In this document: piece after piece, positions 15,819 through 24,119 of the stretch | How positions within the stretch are numbered: position 1 is the stretch's first letter | Layout: every line of letters begins with the position of its first letter | Assembly: GCA_965221465.1 (NCBI GenBank) | Contig: OZ244892.1 | Coordinates: 434,001 to 498,000, forward strand | Origin: Azophilus sp965221465 | GTDB lineage: Bacteria > Pseudomonadota > Gammaproteobacteria > Pseudomonadales > Azotimanducaceae | DNA: 64,000 bases | Reading direction: 5' to 3' | Translations under genes and position numbers: made by a program | The notes under the pieces: model-generated | The model's input: only the letters and a program-made list of their open reading frames with translations | The model's database searches: none | What the model was told of the DNA's origin: nothing

Positions 15819-18800
15819 TCAGGCGATTCGAATGCTCTTGCCCAGCGAGATGCGGTAGAACACCGGCACCGCCACCAGGGTCAGCAGGGTGGCGAAGGCC
15901 AGACCGCTCATGATGCACACCGCCATTTCCAGGAAAAACGGGTCTCCGAGCAGCGGCGACATGCCGGCGATGGTGGTGCCGGAAGCCAGCAGTACCGGGC
16001 GCATGCGGCTGACGCTGCCCTGCACCATGGTACGGATGGACCGCTCGCCTTCGGCGAGGCGCTTGTCGATCTCGGCGACGAGCACGATGCAGTTCTTGAT
16101 CAGCATGCCGGAAAGGCCAAGGAAGCCGAAGAACGAAGGGAACGTGAATGAGAGGTCCGTGAGCAGCAACCCGAGAACCACGCCACAGACCGTCATCGGC
16201 ACCGACAGCCAGATGACCACGGCTTCCCGCACGCGGCCGAACATCAGCACGGTGATCACGATCATGAACAGGAACGCCAAGACAACCTTCGGCAGCAGGG
16301 TTTCGTATGCCCGCTGGTCGGCTTCGTATTCCCCGCCCCAGCCAAGCGTGTAACCCGGCGGCAGTTCGATGGCCTCGATCTCGGGGCGAACGGTTTCGAA
16401 AGCCCGGTTGGCATTGAAGCCGGGCTGCGCGTTGGCGCGGGCCTGTATGCTGCGCACCCGGTCGCGGCGAAAGATCATGGCGTCGGCGGCGGTGAGGTCG
16501 AACGAAGAGACCACTTGGCGCATGGGAATGTAGCGTTGCTGCGACTGGCTCCAGACTAGGCGGTCGGGAAGGCTGGCGACGTCGGTGCGCTCTTCGCCTG
16601 GCGCCCGGGCGACGATGGGAATGAGCTTGTCCTGTTCCCGGTACAGGCCGATGGGCACACCCAGGGTGGCATGGGCCAGCGCCAGAGAAACGTCCCGGCG
16701 TGAAACGCCCGCCAGCCTTGCCCGTGCCTCGTCGTAGCGGGGCCGTATCTCCAATGCAGGCTGCCGCCAGTCGGTGTGCCGGTCGACCAGGTCGTGCTCC
16801 CGGAAGATCTCGAGCGCCCGGTCGGCCAACGCCCGCAATACCTCGGCGTCCGGGCCGGAAAAGCGCGCCTCGATCTTGGCGTTGCCGCTCGGCGTGAACT
16901 CCGGGCGGGTCACCTGGATATCGGCCCCGGGCCTTAGCCGTGTCAGTGTTTCCCGGCTGGTCGCGATGATGTCGTCCATCGGGCTTGCATCGTCGACCCG
17001 GACCACCAGCTGTGCGTAGGCGGGGTTGGGTTGCTCCTGGTTCATGATGGCGGTAAAGCGGGGCGCGCCCTTGCCGATGAAGGCAGTGGCGGCGGCGACA
17101 CCCTCCTGTGCAAGCACCGCCTGTTCGAGTTCGCGGGTGTCCTCGGCGGTAGTGAGGATGTCGGTGCCTTCCGCCAACCGGTATTCGACATAGAACAACG
17201 GCGAATTGGCCGTCGGGTAGAAGCCCTGCTTGACGAATTGAAAGCCCCACACGCAGGCGGCGAGCACCGCCGCGATGCAAGCCGTGGTCAGCCAGGCGCG
17301 GCGCAGGCCGAAGGCGACCAGTCGCCGGTACGGCGCGTACATCCAACCGGAGAACAGCGCCTCTTCGCTGCGGCCGGGAACCGCCTTCAACAATCGGCTG
17401 CCGAGCAGGGGAACGACGGTCACGGCCAGCAGCCAGCTCAATAGCAGCGAGATGCCCACCACCTGGAACATGGAGTGCAGAAATTGGCCGCTGACGTCGT
17501 CGCTCAGACCGATGGGCGCGAACGCCGCGATACCGATGACCGTGGCGCCGAGCAGCGTGAACTGGGTGCGCTGGACGGATTGCGCGGCCGCTTCGGCCGG
17601 GGAAAGACCCTTGCCCACCCCGACCACCATGCCTTCGGCAACGACGATACCGTTGTCCACCAGCATGCCCATGGCGATCATCAGGGCGCCGAGGGAGATG
17701 CGGTGCAGTTCGATGCCGAATACCGACATTAGGCAGATGGTGCCCAGTATCGTCAGCAACAGTACGGCCCCGACGACCGTGCCGGCGCGCCATCCCATGA
17801 ACAGGCAGAGCGCCAGCACCACTGTGGCGATCGACAGGCCGAGATTGCGCAGGAATTCCCGTATGGATGCCTCCACCACCTCGTGCTGGGCATAGAAGGT
17901 TTCGACGGCGACACCGAGCGGCAGTTCGGCAAGCACCGTTTCCATGCGCTCATCCACGGCATGCCCGACCTCCACCACGTTCTCGTCCGGGATGACTGAT
18001 ACGCCAACGGTGAAGGCACGCTCGCCGTTGTGGCGAACGATTTCCGCCGGTTCTTCGACCGGTTCACGCGTCAGGGTGGCGATATCCCCAAGGCGCACGA
18101 TCTCCGTCGAACCAGGGCGGCCGATGCGCATGTCCCGCACCGCGGCGGCACTGTCGAAGGCCGCCTGGGGGGCGATTCGCAGGCGACGGCCGTCGAACAG
18201 TACGGAACCTGCGGGGGTGATGTCGTTCTCGGCGCCGATGCCGCTGAACAGGATATCCATGGGCAGGCCGAGTCGGCCGAGCCGCAGACGATCGACCTCC
18301 ACGTACACCGCCTCCAGGGGCTCTCCGCCCGTCTGCACCTTGGCTACCCCGTCGACGGACTTCAGCGCAGTGACGATGCTGCGGGCCATGTCCTGGATTT
18401 CGGCGGTGTCGTAGCCGGGGGTGGTGACGGCGTACAGGATGCCGAAGACATCGCCGAAATCGTCTTCCACCAGGGGCTCTCCGGCCCCCGGAGGGAGCCG
18501 GCCGACAGAGTCGCCGACGCGGCGGCGCAGTTCGTCGAAGATCTGCTGGGCCTGGTCCGCACCGTACTCGTCCTTGAATTCCACCTGCACCTCGGAACGC
18601 CCCGGTACGGATTTGGAAACGATCTCCTCGATGTAGGGCAGTTCCCGGACGGCTGCCTCCACCACATCCGTGACCTCCTGCTCCACTTCCATCGCGGAGG
18701 CGCCCGGGTACTCGGTGACGATCAGCACGAAATGGAAGGGGTAGGCCGGGTCCTCGAGGCGGCCGACGGCCTCGATGCCCCAGATGCCGCCGAGCAGGCA

Positions 18801-18863
18801 AGCGAGGATCAGGAGTGTGGGATAGAGCGGCCGCTCGATGGAAACGCTGGCGATGTTCCTCAT
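15819..18863 (-). CDS. RND efflux transporter permease subunit
   Basis: A 1014-residue inner-membrane pump of the AcrB/HAE-1 superfamily. The first helix follows MRNIASVSIERPLYPTLL; porter-domain sequence DPAYPFHFVLIVTEYPGASA comes next, then the TM4 region GALMIAMGMLVDNGIVVAEGM, which carries the proton-relay aspartate, and the second half repeats the plan (GFLGLSGMLIKNCIVLVAEID). It uses the proton gradient to export compounds from periplasm and membrane. The adaptor gene lies 23 bases upstream on the same strand. No TolC gene is present, so an outer-membrane channel encoded elsewhere must complete the complex. Substrate unknown. Confidence 0.95.
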   Translation of the reverse strand: MRNIASVSIERPLYPTLLILACLLGGIWGIEAVGRLEDPAYPFHFVLIVTEYPGASAMEVEQEVTDVVEAAVRELPYIEEIVSKSVPGRSEVQVEFKDEYGADQAQQIFDELRRRVGDSVGRLPPGAGEPLVEDDFGDVFGILYAVTTPGYDTAEIQDMARSIVTALKSVDGVAKVQTGGEPLEAVYVEVDRLRLGRLGLPMDILFSGIGAENDITPAGSVLFDGRRLRIAPQAAFDSAAAVRDMRIGRPGSTEIVRLGDIATLTREPVEEPAEIVRHNGERAFTVGVSVIPDENVVEVGHAVDERMETVLAELPLGVAVETFYAQHEVVEASIREFLRNLGLSIATVVLALCLFMGWRAGTVVGAVLLLTILGTICLMSVFGIELHRISLGALMIAMGMLVDNGIVVAEGMVVGVGKGLSPAEAAAQSVQRTQFTLLGATVIGIAAFAPIGLSDDVSGQFLHSMFQVVGISLLLSWLLAVTVVPLLGSRLLKAVPGRSEEALFSGWMYAPYRRLVAFGLRRAWLTTACIAAVLAACVWGFQFVKQGFYPTANSPLFYVEYRLAEGTDILTTAEDTRELEQAVLAQEGVAAATAFIGKGAPRFTAIMNQEQPNPAYAQLVVRVDDASPMDDIIATSRETLTRLRPGADIQVTRPEFTPSGNAKIEARFSGPDAEVLRALADRALEIFREHDLVDRHTDWRQPALEIRPRYDEARARLAGVSRRDVSLALAHATLGVPIGLYREQDKLIPIVARAPGEERTDVASLPDRLVWSQSQQRYIPMRQVVSSFDLTAADAMIFRRDRVRSIQARANAQPGFNANRAFETVRPEIEAIELPPGYTLGWGGEYEADQRAYETLLPKVVLAFLFMIVITVLMFGRVREAVVIWLSVPMTVCGVVLGLLLTDLSFTFPSFFGFLGLSGMLIKNCIVLVAEIDKRLAEGERSIRTMVQGSVSRMRPVLLASGTTIAGMSPLLGDPFFLEMAVCIMSGLAFATLLTLVAVPVFYRISLGKSIRIA

Positions 18864-18886
18864 GGTGAGCCGTTGGGGCGCCGTCT

Positions 18887-19954
18887 TCAGACGCCTTCAG
18901 GGACCGCGCCGAGCGGGCGTATGCGCATGCCTTCCTGCAACTGGCGGGCGCCGGCCGCCACCACCACGGTGCCCTCGTCGAGCCCGGCAAGTACGGGAAT
19001 TCCGGCTGCATCGGGGGCGCCGACCTCGACCGATTGCCTGCGTACGGCCCCGCTCTTCGGGTCGACTGTCCAGACGAAGAAGCGCTTGTCGGGCCCGCTG
19101 ACCAGGGCGGTGGCCGGCAGCCGGGGGAGAGCGGGGGAGCCTGCCGGCGGACGCAAACCGATGCGCACCGAGGCCGTCATGCCGGGCAGAACGTTGAATT
19201 CCGGCGGGCGCTGCATCGAGAAGGAAACCTCGTAGGTCTGTGCCACGGCGTCGGCTTCACCCCGGTTTTCGCGGTAGGTCAGGGGAAACTGCCGCTCCGG
19301 GGCGAATGGAAATACGGCCAGGAGACTGTCGACCTGCTCCGTATCGATGGTAACCAGCAGTTGTTCCGGAATGCCGGCCACCACCTGGAGTTCGTGCAGG
19401 TCGTTCAGGCGCAGCACCGGATCGGTGGCGCCGATCTGCACATGGTTGTCGAGATAACGTCTGGCAACCTGGGCATCGAAGGGTGCGACCAGCCGGCTCT
19501 TGGCCAGGGATTCGCGGCGTTGTTCGAGCCGCACCTGCTGCAATTCGAGCATGGACCGGGCATCCTGCACCAGAGATGCGGCGATGCCGTTCCGATCGAG
19601 CAACCGGCGCTTGCGTTCCAGGTCCTGTCTTGCCAGTTGCACTTCGAGTTCGGCTTCGCGCACGGCCAGGCGGAAGTCGGTGGGGTCGAGGGCGGCGACG
19701 AGTTGCCCGCGTCCGACGGTCTGGCCTTCGCGCACGGGCAATTGCGCCAGCACACCGCTCACCTCGAACGACAGGTCGATGGACTGGGCGGCTTCCACCC
19801 GGGCGACGAACTCGTGGATGGTCACCCGCCCTGGCGCCCGCACGACGATCACCTTGGCCGGGCGAATCGACTGGTCGACCGTGGTCGGCTCCGTGCGGGC
19901 TTCGCAACCCGCGAACACGACCGCTGCTGCCAGGATGGATATCCGCAGGATCAA
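18887..19954 (-). CDS. RND efflux periplasmic adaptor (lipoprotein)
   Basis: The membrane-fusion partner of the downstream pump. I place the start at the TTG at 19954, preceded by GAGGT, because it gives a compact lipoprotein signal (ILRISILAAAVVFAGCEA). The result is 355 residues with the usual order: barrel-sandwich half DLSFEVSGVLAQLPVREG, an alpha-helical hairpin (about 100-165), the second lipoyl half LVAPFDAQVARRYLDNHVQIG, a beta-barrel and a membrane-proximal domain. It bridges the pump to an outer-membrane channel. The short 23-base gap indicates an operon with the permease. An upstream extension is possible but lacks a signal sequence. Confidence 0.92.
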   Translation of the reverse strand: MILRISILAAAVVFAGCEARTEPTTVDQSIRPAKVIVVRAPGRVTIHEFVARVEAAQSIDLSFEVSGVLAQLPVREGQTVGRGQLVAALDPTDFRLAVREAELEVQLARQDLERKRRLLDRNGIAASLVQDARSMLELQQVRLEQRRESLAKSRLVAPFDAQVARRYLDNHVQIGATDPVLRLNDLHELQVVAGIPEQLLVTIDTEQVDSLLAVFPFAPERQFPLTYRENRGEADAVAQTYEVSFSMQRPPEFNVLPGMTASVRIGLRPPAGSPALPRLPATALVSGPDKRFFVWTVDPKSGAVRRQSVEVGAPDAAGIPVLAGLDEGTVVVAAGARQLQEGMRIRPLGAVPEGV

Positions 19955-20071
19955 GGAGTTACCTCGGCATAAAACAGCGGGTAACCATACTGATTCGGTT
20001 CCCGGCATGCCAGTGAGACCGTTGCCGCTCGGCAATTCTCATTCATGTTTCAAACCTGAACACCTCGCAAG

Positions 20072-20119
20072 CTTTCGTCGCGAGGGCGTCGACGTTTCGT
20101 CGCTGAAGCAAAACGCGCC
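20072..20119 (-). repeat. Left arm of a perfect 48-bp inverted repeat (R2)
   Basis: These 48 bases (beginning CTTTCGTCGCGAGGGCGTCG) are the exact reverse complement of 21317-21364. The two arms enclose 1,197 bases carrying hupE. Part of the sequence also occurs singly at 4291-4323. The surrounding gap, 19955-20329, holds no other gene I can support. Confidence 0.95.
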
Positions 20120-20307
20120 TTGCAAGCACGGCGGCGCTTACGCGAGTGCATCGGAGTCTGCACCAGGAATCTGGTGACGGATGCGAGCTGGTGGAGACCG
20201 CGTTGTGGGGCGCGTGTCATCCCGTAATTCCGGCTGCAAGGCGGCCAGCTTCGCCGCGACGGAAGTCCGTTGAACGGGTCTCCAGTCATGATGAGAACGG
20301 CTGATTG

Positions 20308-20327
20308 CTGCCCGTCAGGGCGGGCAG
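20308..20327 (-). terminator. Stem-loop just downstream of hupE
   Basis: A 7-bp stem CTGCCCG/CGGGCAG with a 6-base loop lies three bases beyond the hupE stop codon in the direction of transcription. There is no clear T-run after it, so it is a weak intrinsic terminator or an RNA-stabilising hairpin. Confidence 0.45.
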
Positions 20328-20329
20328 AC

Positions 20330-21313
20330 TCAGAGCACAAGCAGCACCCGGTCGATGGTCCAGAACGCTGCCAGCGAGCCCATGGCATACACGAACGCCT
20401 TTTCCGCCAACCCGATGTTGCCGACGATGCGCCTCGCCGCCCACAACAGCACGAGCAAGGCGGCAACGATGGCGATCTGCCCGAGTTCGATACCGACGTT
20501 GAACAGAAAGAGAGCCAGCGCCAATTGATCCCGGGGCAGGCCGATGTCCGCCAGCGCACCGGCAAATCCGAAACCGTGCAGCAGGCCGAACAGGAGGGCC
20601 ATGATCCAGGGGCGGCCTCGAGTGACGGCGGAGCGACGTTCCACGGGCATGGTCAGTTCCCGGGCAAGAAAGAGGATGGACAGCGCGATCACGGCTTCTA
20701 CGGGGCCCTGCGGAAGCCTTACCAGTTCGAGTACCGAAAGCGCGAGCGTGATGCTGTGGGCCAGCGTGAATGCGGTAATGGTCTTCAGCAAGGCCCAGTG
20801 GTTGGTGATGAAGAGCACGAGCCCGATGACGAACAGCACGTGGTCGATGCCGAACACCAGGTGTTCGATGCCCAGGGTCAGGTAGGCGGCCACCTGGGGG
20901 CTCGTGTCGCCGAGGTTCAGGGACGGCGAGGCGGGCCGTAACAGGTGGGTCGATTGCTCGCCGTTCGATCGGCGGATTTCCACCATGACATCGGTGATGG
21001 TTCGCGACAGGCCGCCGATGTGAATGGCGCCCTCGTCCAGCGCGCATTCGATGGTCCAGTTCATCAACAGGGCGGTGCCGGTCACCTCGCGAGCGACCGG
21101 TGAGACCTGCAGGCACGCTTGCGGAAAGATCGGGTCGATCGGCAGTCGGCGATCGAGCAGCACGGGCTGTTTCCACAGTACGTCAAACACGCCGGGATCG
21201 GTTTCGGTGAGTTGCAGGTAGGCGGGCCGCACTTCGTGGGCGATCGCGGGCGGTGCGGCGAGCGCGCCGAATACCAACGCCGCGAACAGCAGCCCGCGCG
21301 CGCGGCCGCGCAG
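20330..21313 (-). CDS. hupE: HupE/UreJ-2 family membrane protein (start codon apparently lost)
   Basis: The protein has a signal peptide (GLLFAALVFGALAAPPAIA before HEVRPAYLQL), a periplasmic domain of about 130 residues, then seven or so helices with the HupE hallmarks GIEHLVFGIDHVLFVIGL, FTLAHSITLAL and LLFGLLHGFGFAGALADIG. Histidine-rich HupE/UreJ proteins are linked to nickel or cobalt uptake; this longer version with an N-terminal extracytoplasmic domain often accompanies a PpiC-like protein, as here. No ATG, GTG or TTG lies near the signal peptide: the best candidate is a CTG at 21313, and the 48-bp inverted repeat begins four bases upstream. Expression in this orientation is therefore doubtful. 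Confidence 0.8.
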   Translation of the reverse strand: MRGRARGLLFAALVFGALAAPPAIAHEVRPAYLQLTETDPGVFDVLWKQPVLLDRRLPIDPIFPQACLQVSPVAREVTGTALLMNWTIECALDEGAIHIGGLSRTITDVMVEIRRSNGEQSTHLLRPASPSLNLGDTSPQVAAYLTLGIEHLVFGIDHVLFVIGLVLFITNHWALLKTITAFTLAHSITLALSVLELVRLPQGPVEAVIALSILFLARELTMPVERRSAVTRGRPWIMALLFGLLHGFGFAGALADIGLPRDQLALALFLFNVGIELGQIAIVAALLVLLWAARRIVGNIGLAEKAFVYAMGSLAAFWTIDRVLLVL

Positions 21314-21316
21314 GAC

Positions 21317-21364
21317 GGCGCGTTTTGCTTCAGCGACGAAACGTCGACGCCCTCGCGACGAAAG
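21317..21364 (+). repeat. Right arm of a perfect 48-bp inverted repeat (R2)
   Basis: Identical in all 48 positions to the reverse complement of 20072-20119. It lies directly against the 5' end of hupE, where the gene's start codon and ribosome-binding site should be. To its right the similarity to 4291-4323 continues for 14 more bases (TTGGTGACGGATGC). Confidence 0.95.
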
Positions 21365-21459
21365 TTGGTGACGGATGCGGGCTAAACGTGCGGCAAGCGC
21401 AGCGACCCCGGGCTTTGCGCTCCTCGGGCTTCCTCGCGCACGCCGCGGCCGGGCGTCTT

Positions 21460-22254
21460 TCAAGGCCGACGCACCTCGTAGCGCTCGAGGAGATTTGCGT
21501 AGTAGGCGTCGTTCGCCTGCTCGCGACGTTCCAGGTTCAAGTCGCTCGACACCCGGTTGGCCACTTCGTCGTAGGGCGGCAATACCTCCGGCAATCGGGC
21601 CTCGAGCTGCACCAGGTGCCAGCCGTAGGCAGAGCGTAGCGGGCCTTGCCAGCGCTCGTCCGGCTCGAGTGCGGCAAGCGCGTCGGCAAAGTCGGCGCCG
21701 AACAGGTTGCCGATGTCCCGGGCCGACCGTGCCGCATAGGAGCGCTGCAGCATGAAGGGGTCGCCGGCGATGTTGCCGTCGACCCGTGCGGCCTCGGCGT
21801 CGGCACGCGCATCGTCGCGGCGGTCGGTTGAAAAGTAGCGATGGCTGAAGGTGTAACGGGTGGGCCGGCGGTAGCGGTCTGCGTTGTCCTCGTAATAGGC
21901 GAGCAATTCGGATTCGGTCGCAGGCTGGCCGGTGGCGATGTCCTCGGTGAGGAACCGCAGTTTCTGCACGAGGCGCCGGCGCACGATGACATCGTCCTGG
22001 TCGAGCGACATGCGCTTGGCCTCGCGGAAGTAGGCTTCCTCGCGGATGAACTGCTCGACGAGCCCGTCGAGTTCCTGGGCCGTCGGCGGACGCCCCATCT
22101 GTGCCTGCCACTGATCCTGGATGCGGTTGAGGTCCGGTTCCCCGACTTCGATCAGGGTGTCGCCATCGTCTGTGAAACCGAGCGCGCCGACCAGGAAGAT
22201 CAGCACGCCCAGGGCCAGAAACAGCACCAGCGGGTCTTTCAGGAGGGTTTTCAT
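21460..22254 (-). CDS. Membrane-anchored PpiC-type peptidyl-prolyl isomerase
   Basis: A 264-residue protein anchored by one N-terminal helix (LVLFLALGVLIFLVGAL). The body is helical, with an ELDGLVEQFIREEAYFREA segment as in SurA/PpiD-like chaperones, and the parvulin-like C-terminal part contains RSAYGWHLVQLEARLPEVLP, where the family has GWHxxxV. It should face the periplasm and assist folding of exported proteins. Genes of this type commonly sit directly before hupE-like genes and here the two are in the same orientation, with the R2 arm in between. The ATG at 22254 is chosen because the anchor follows it directly. Confidence 0.8.
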   Translation of the reverse strand: MKTLLKDPLVLFLALGVLIFLVGALGFTDDGDTLIEVGEPDLNRIQDQWQAQMGRPPTAQELDGLVEQFIREEAYFREAKRMSLDQDDVIVRRRLVQKLRFLTEDIATGQPATESELLAYYEDNADRYRRPTRYTFSHRYFSTDRRDDARADAEAARVDGNIAGDPFMLQRSYAARSARDIGNLFGADFADALAALEPDERWQGPLRSAYGWHLVQLEARLPEVLPPYDEVANRVSSDLNLERREQANDAYYANLLERYEVRRP

Positions 22255-22450
22255 CGGCAAATAGTACCCCAGCGGCCCGTCTCACCAACACCGTTTATCG
22301 TCACGGCGCTCGTGGGTCGGGCGGATGCAAGTCGAAGGCCGCCGCGCCTTCGATGGGGTGGACACGGACACGCATTCCGTTTGCGGCCGGTATCCACAAT
22401 GCGGTAAAAACGCTTCATCCAACCTTCAGCCGACTTCCCCGGGGGAACCC

Positions 22451-23239
22451 ATGAGTTTCGAGACCTTGCTCTATGAAGTGGCGGATAACGTCGCCACCAT
22501 CACCTTCAACTCGCCCAAAACCGCGAACGCGATGAACCCGTTGTGTGCACAGGAGTTTCGGGAAGTTGCCGAATCGGCGGATGACGACCCCGAGGTACGC
22601 GCAGTGGTGCTCACCGGCGCCGGCAAGCTGTTCTGTGCCGGCGGCGATCTCGGCTCCTTCGCCGAGGCCGGCAGCGGTGCGCGCAAGCTGATCATGGAAA
22701 TGACGGGGAATCTGCACGTAGGCCTCTCGCGTCTCGGCAGGACCAGCGCGCCGGTCATCGGCGCCATCAACGGCACGGCAGCCGGGGCGGGATTGAGCCT
22801 GGTCATGGCCTGCGACCTGGCCATAGCTGCCGAATCGGCGGTGTTCACCATGGCCTACACCAAGGCCGGCCTGACGCCGGACGGCAGTTCCACCTTCTAC
22901 ATGCCGCGCAAGATCGGCGACCGGCGCACCCGGGAACTGATGCTGACCAACCGGGTCCTCTCCAGTGCGGAAGCGCTCGACTGGGGGGTGGTCAACGAGG
23001 TCGTCCCGAACGACGAGGTGCTGCCGCGCGCCAACGCGTTGGCTCGACAGCTCGCCAAGGGGCCGACCGCGGCCTTCGGTGGCGTCAAGACGCTGTTGAA
23101 CGGCACCTTCGAACAGACGCTCGAATCGCAGATGGAACTGGAAGCCCGAACCATCGGCAACCTGGTCATGGGAACCGACGGTCAGGAAGGCATCCACGCG
23201 TTCCTGGCAAAGCGCAAACCGGCATTCAAGGGGGAGTAG
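22451..23239 (+). CDS. Enoyl-CoA hydratase/isomerase family protein
   Basis: A 262-residue crotonase-fold protein. Oxyanion-hole segments are CAGGDLGSF and INGTAAGAGLSLVMACDLAIA. The position of the first catalytic glutamate in enoyl-CoA hydratase is inside AGAGLSL, without a Glu, and the second region reads AYTKAGLTPDGSSTFYMPR with Asp rather than Glu. Classical hydration is therefore unlikely; isomerase or another CoA-ester reaction fits better. The start ATG follows GGGGGAACCC. It ends four bases before the haloalkane dehalogenase start, so the two are one operon. Confidence 0.88.
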   Translation: MSFETLLYEVADNVATITFNSPKTANAMNPLCAQEFREVAESADDDPEVRAVVLTGAGKLFCAGGDLGSFAEAGSGARKLIMEMTGNLHVGLSRLGRTSAPVIGAINGTAAGAGLSLVMACDLAIAAESAVFTMAYTKAGLTPDGSSTFYMPRKIGDRRTRELMLTNRVLSSAEALDWGVVNEVVPNDEVLPRANALARQLAKGPTAAFGGVKTLLNGTFEQTLESQMELEARTIGNLVMGTDGQEGIHAFLAKRKPAFKGE

Positions 23240-23243
23240 GACG

Positions 23244-24119
23244 ATGAATCCCGAACCATTGGCGAACAAGAAAACGATCGAGGTGCTGGGCAAGAAGATG
23301 GCCTACGTCGAGATGGGCGCCGGCGAGCCCGTCGTCTTCCTGCACGGCAATCCCACGTCGTCGTACCTCTGGCGCAATATCATGTCCAGGGTGGTGGACC
23401 TCGGGCGGTGCATCGCCATCGACCTGATCGGCATGGGCGATTCGGACAAGCTGGACGATTCCGGGCCGGATCGTTACACCTTTGCGGAGCACAGCCGTTA
23501 CTTCGATGCGGCGATGGATGCCCTGGGCCTCGAAGAGCGCGTCGCGCTGGTGGTGCACGACTGGGGCTCGGCTCTGGGCTTTCACTGGGCCAACCGAAAT
23601 CGCCAAGCGGTCCGCGGAATCTGCTACATGGAGGCGATCGTGCGGCCGATGACCTGGGACGAATTTCCGGAGTCCGCCCAGGGTATGTTTCGGGGAATCC
23701 GATCGCCGGCCGGCGAGGAAATGGTTCTCGAGAAGAATCTCTTCGTCGAGAGCGTGCTGCCGGGGTCGATTCTGCGCAAGCTATCCGATGCGGAAATGGA
23801 CGAATACCGCCGGCCGTTCCTGGAACCCGGCGAAAGCCGCCGCCCGACGCTGACCTGGCCGCGGCAGATTCCCATCGACGGCGAGCCGGCCGATGTGGTT
23901 GCCGTTGCGCAGGACTATGCAGACTGGCTTTCGAAGGCGGATGTCCCCAAGCTCTTCGTCAATGCGGAGCCCGGTGCCCTCATCACCGAAAAACCGCTCG
24001 AATTCTGCCGGTCCTGGCCGAACCAGACCGAGGTGACGGTGAAAGGCAGCCATTTCATTCAGGAAGACTCGCCCCAGGAGATCGGCGAAGCGCTCAGGAA
24101 CTGGCTGCCGACCCTGTAG
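23244..24119 (+). CDS. Haloalkane dehalogenase (alpha/beta hydrolase, HLD-II type)
   Basis: A 291-residue alpha/beta hydrolase with the full catalytic pentad of subfamily II haloalkane dehalogenases: nucleophile Asp106 and halide-binding Trp107 (VVHDWGSALG), second halide ligand Asn36 (LHGNPTSSYLW), acid Glu130 (YMEAIVRPMTW) and base His270 (GSHFIQEDSPQEI). These enzymes hydrolyse carbon-halogen bonds of haloalkanes to an alcohol, halide and a proton in the cytoplasm. The length matches DhaA and LinB. It follows the crotonase-family gene by four bases, which suggests a pathway in which the alcohol is further metabolised through CoA esters; that link is inference. Confidence 0.9.
   Translation: MNPEPLANKKTIEVLGKKMAYVEMGAGEPVVFLHGNPTSSYLWRNIMSRVVDLGRCIAIDLIGMGDSDKLDDSGPDRYTFAEHSRYFDAAMDALGLEERVALVVHDWGSALGFHWANRNRQAVRGICYMEAIVRPMTWDEFPESAQGMFRGIRSPAGEEMVLEKNLFVESVLPGSILRKLSDAEMDEYRRPFLEPGESRRPTLTWPRQIPIDGEPADVVAVAQDYADWLSKADVPKLFVNAEPGALITEKPLEFCRSWPNQTEVTVKGSHFIQEDSPQEIGEALRNWLPTL

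Noticed and set aside
15514..17793. A 759-codon open frame overlapping the RND permease in another frame
   Set aside because: It has Arg/Gly/His-rich composition and overlaps a well-supported pump gene; treated as a shadow.
21314..22291. A 326-residue N-terminal extension of hupE
   Set aside because: The frame stays open through the PpiC gene region, but the extension has no signal peptide or homology, and it overlaps the well-supported foldase gene.
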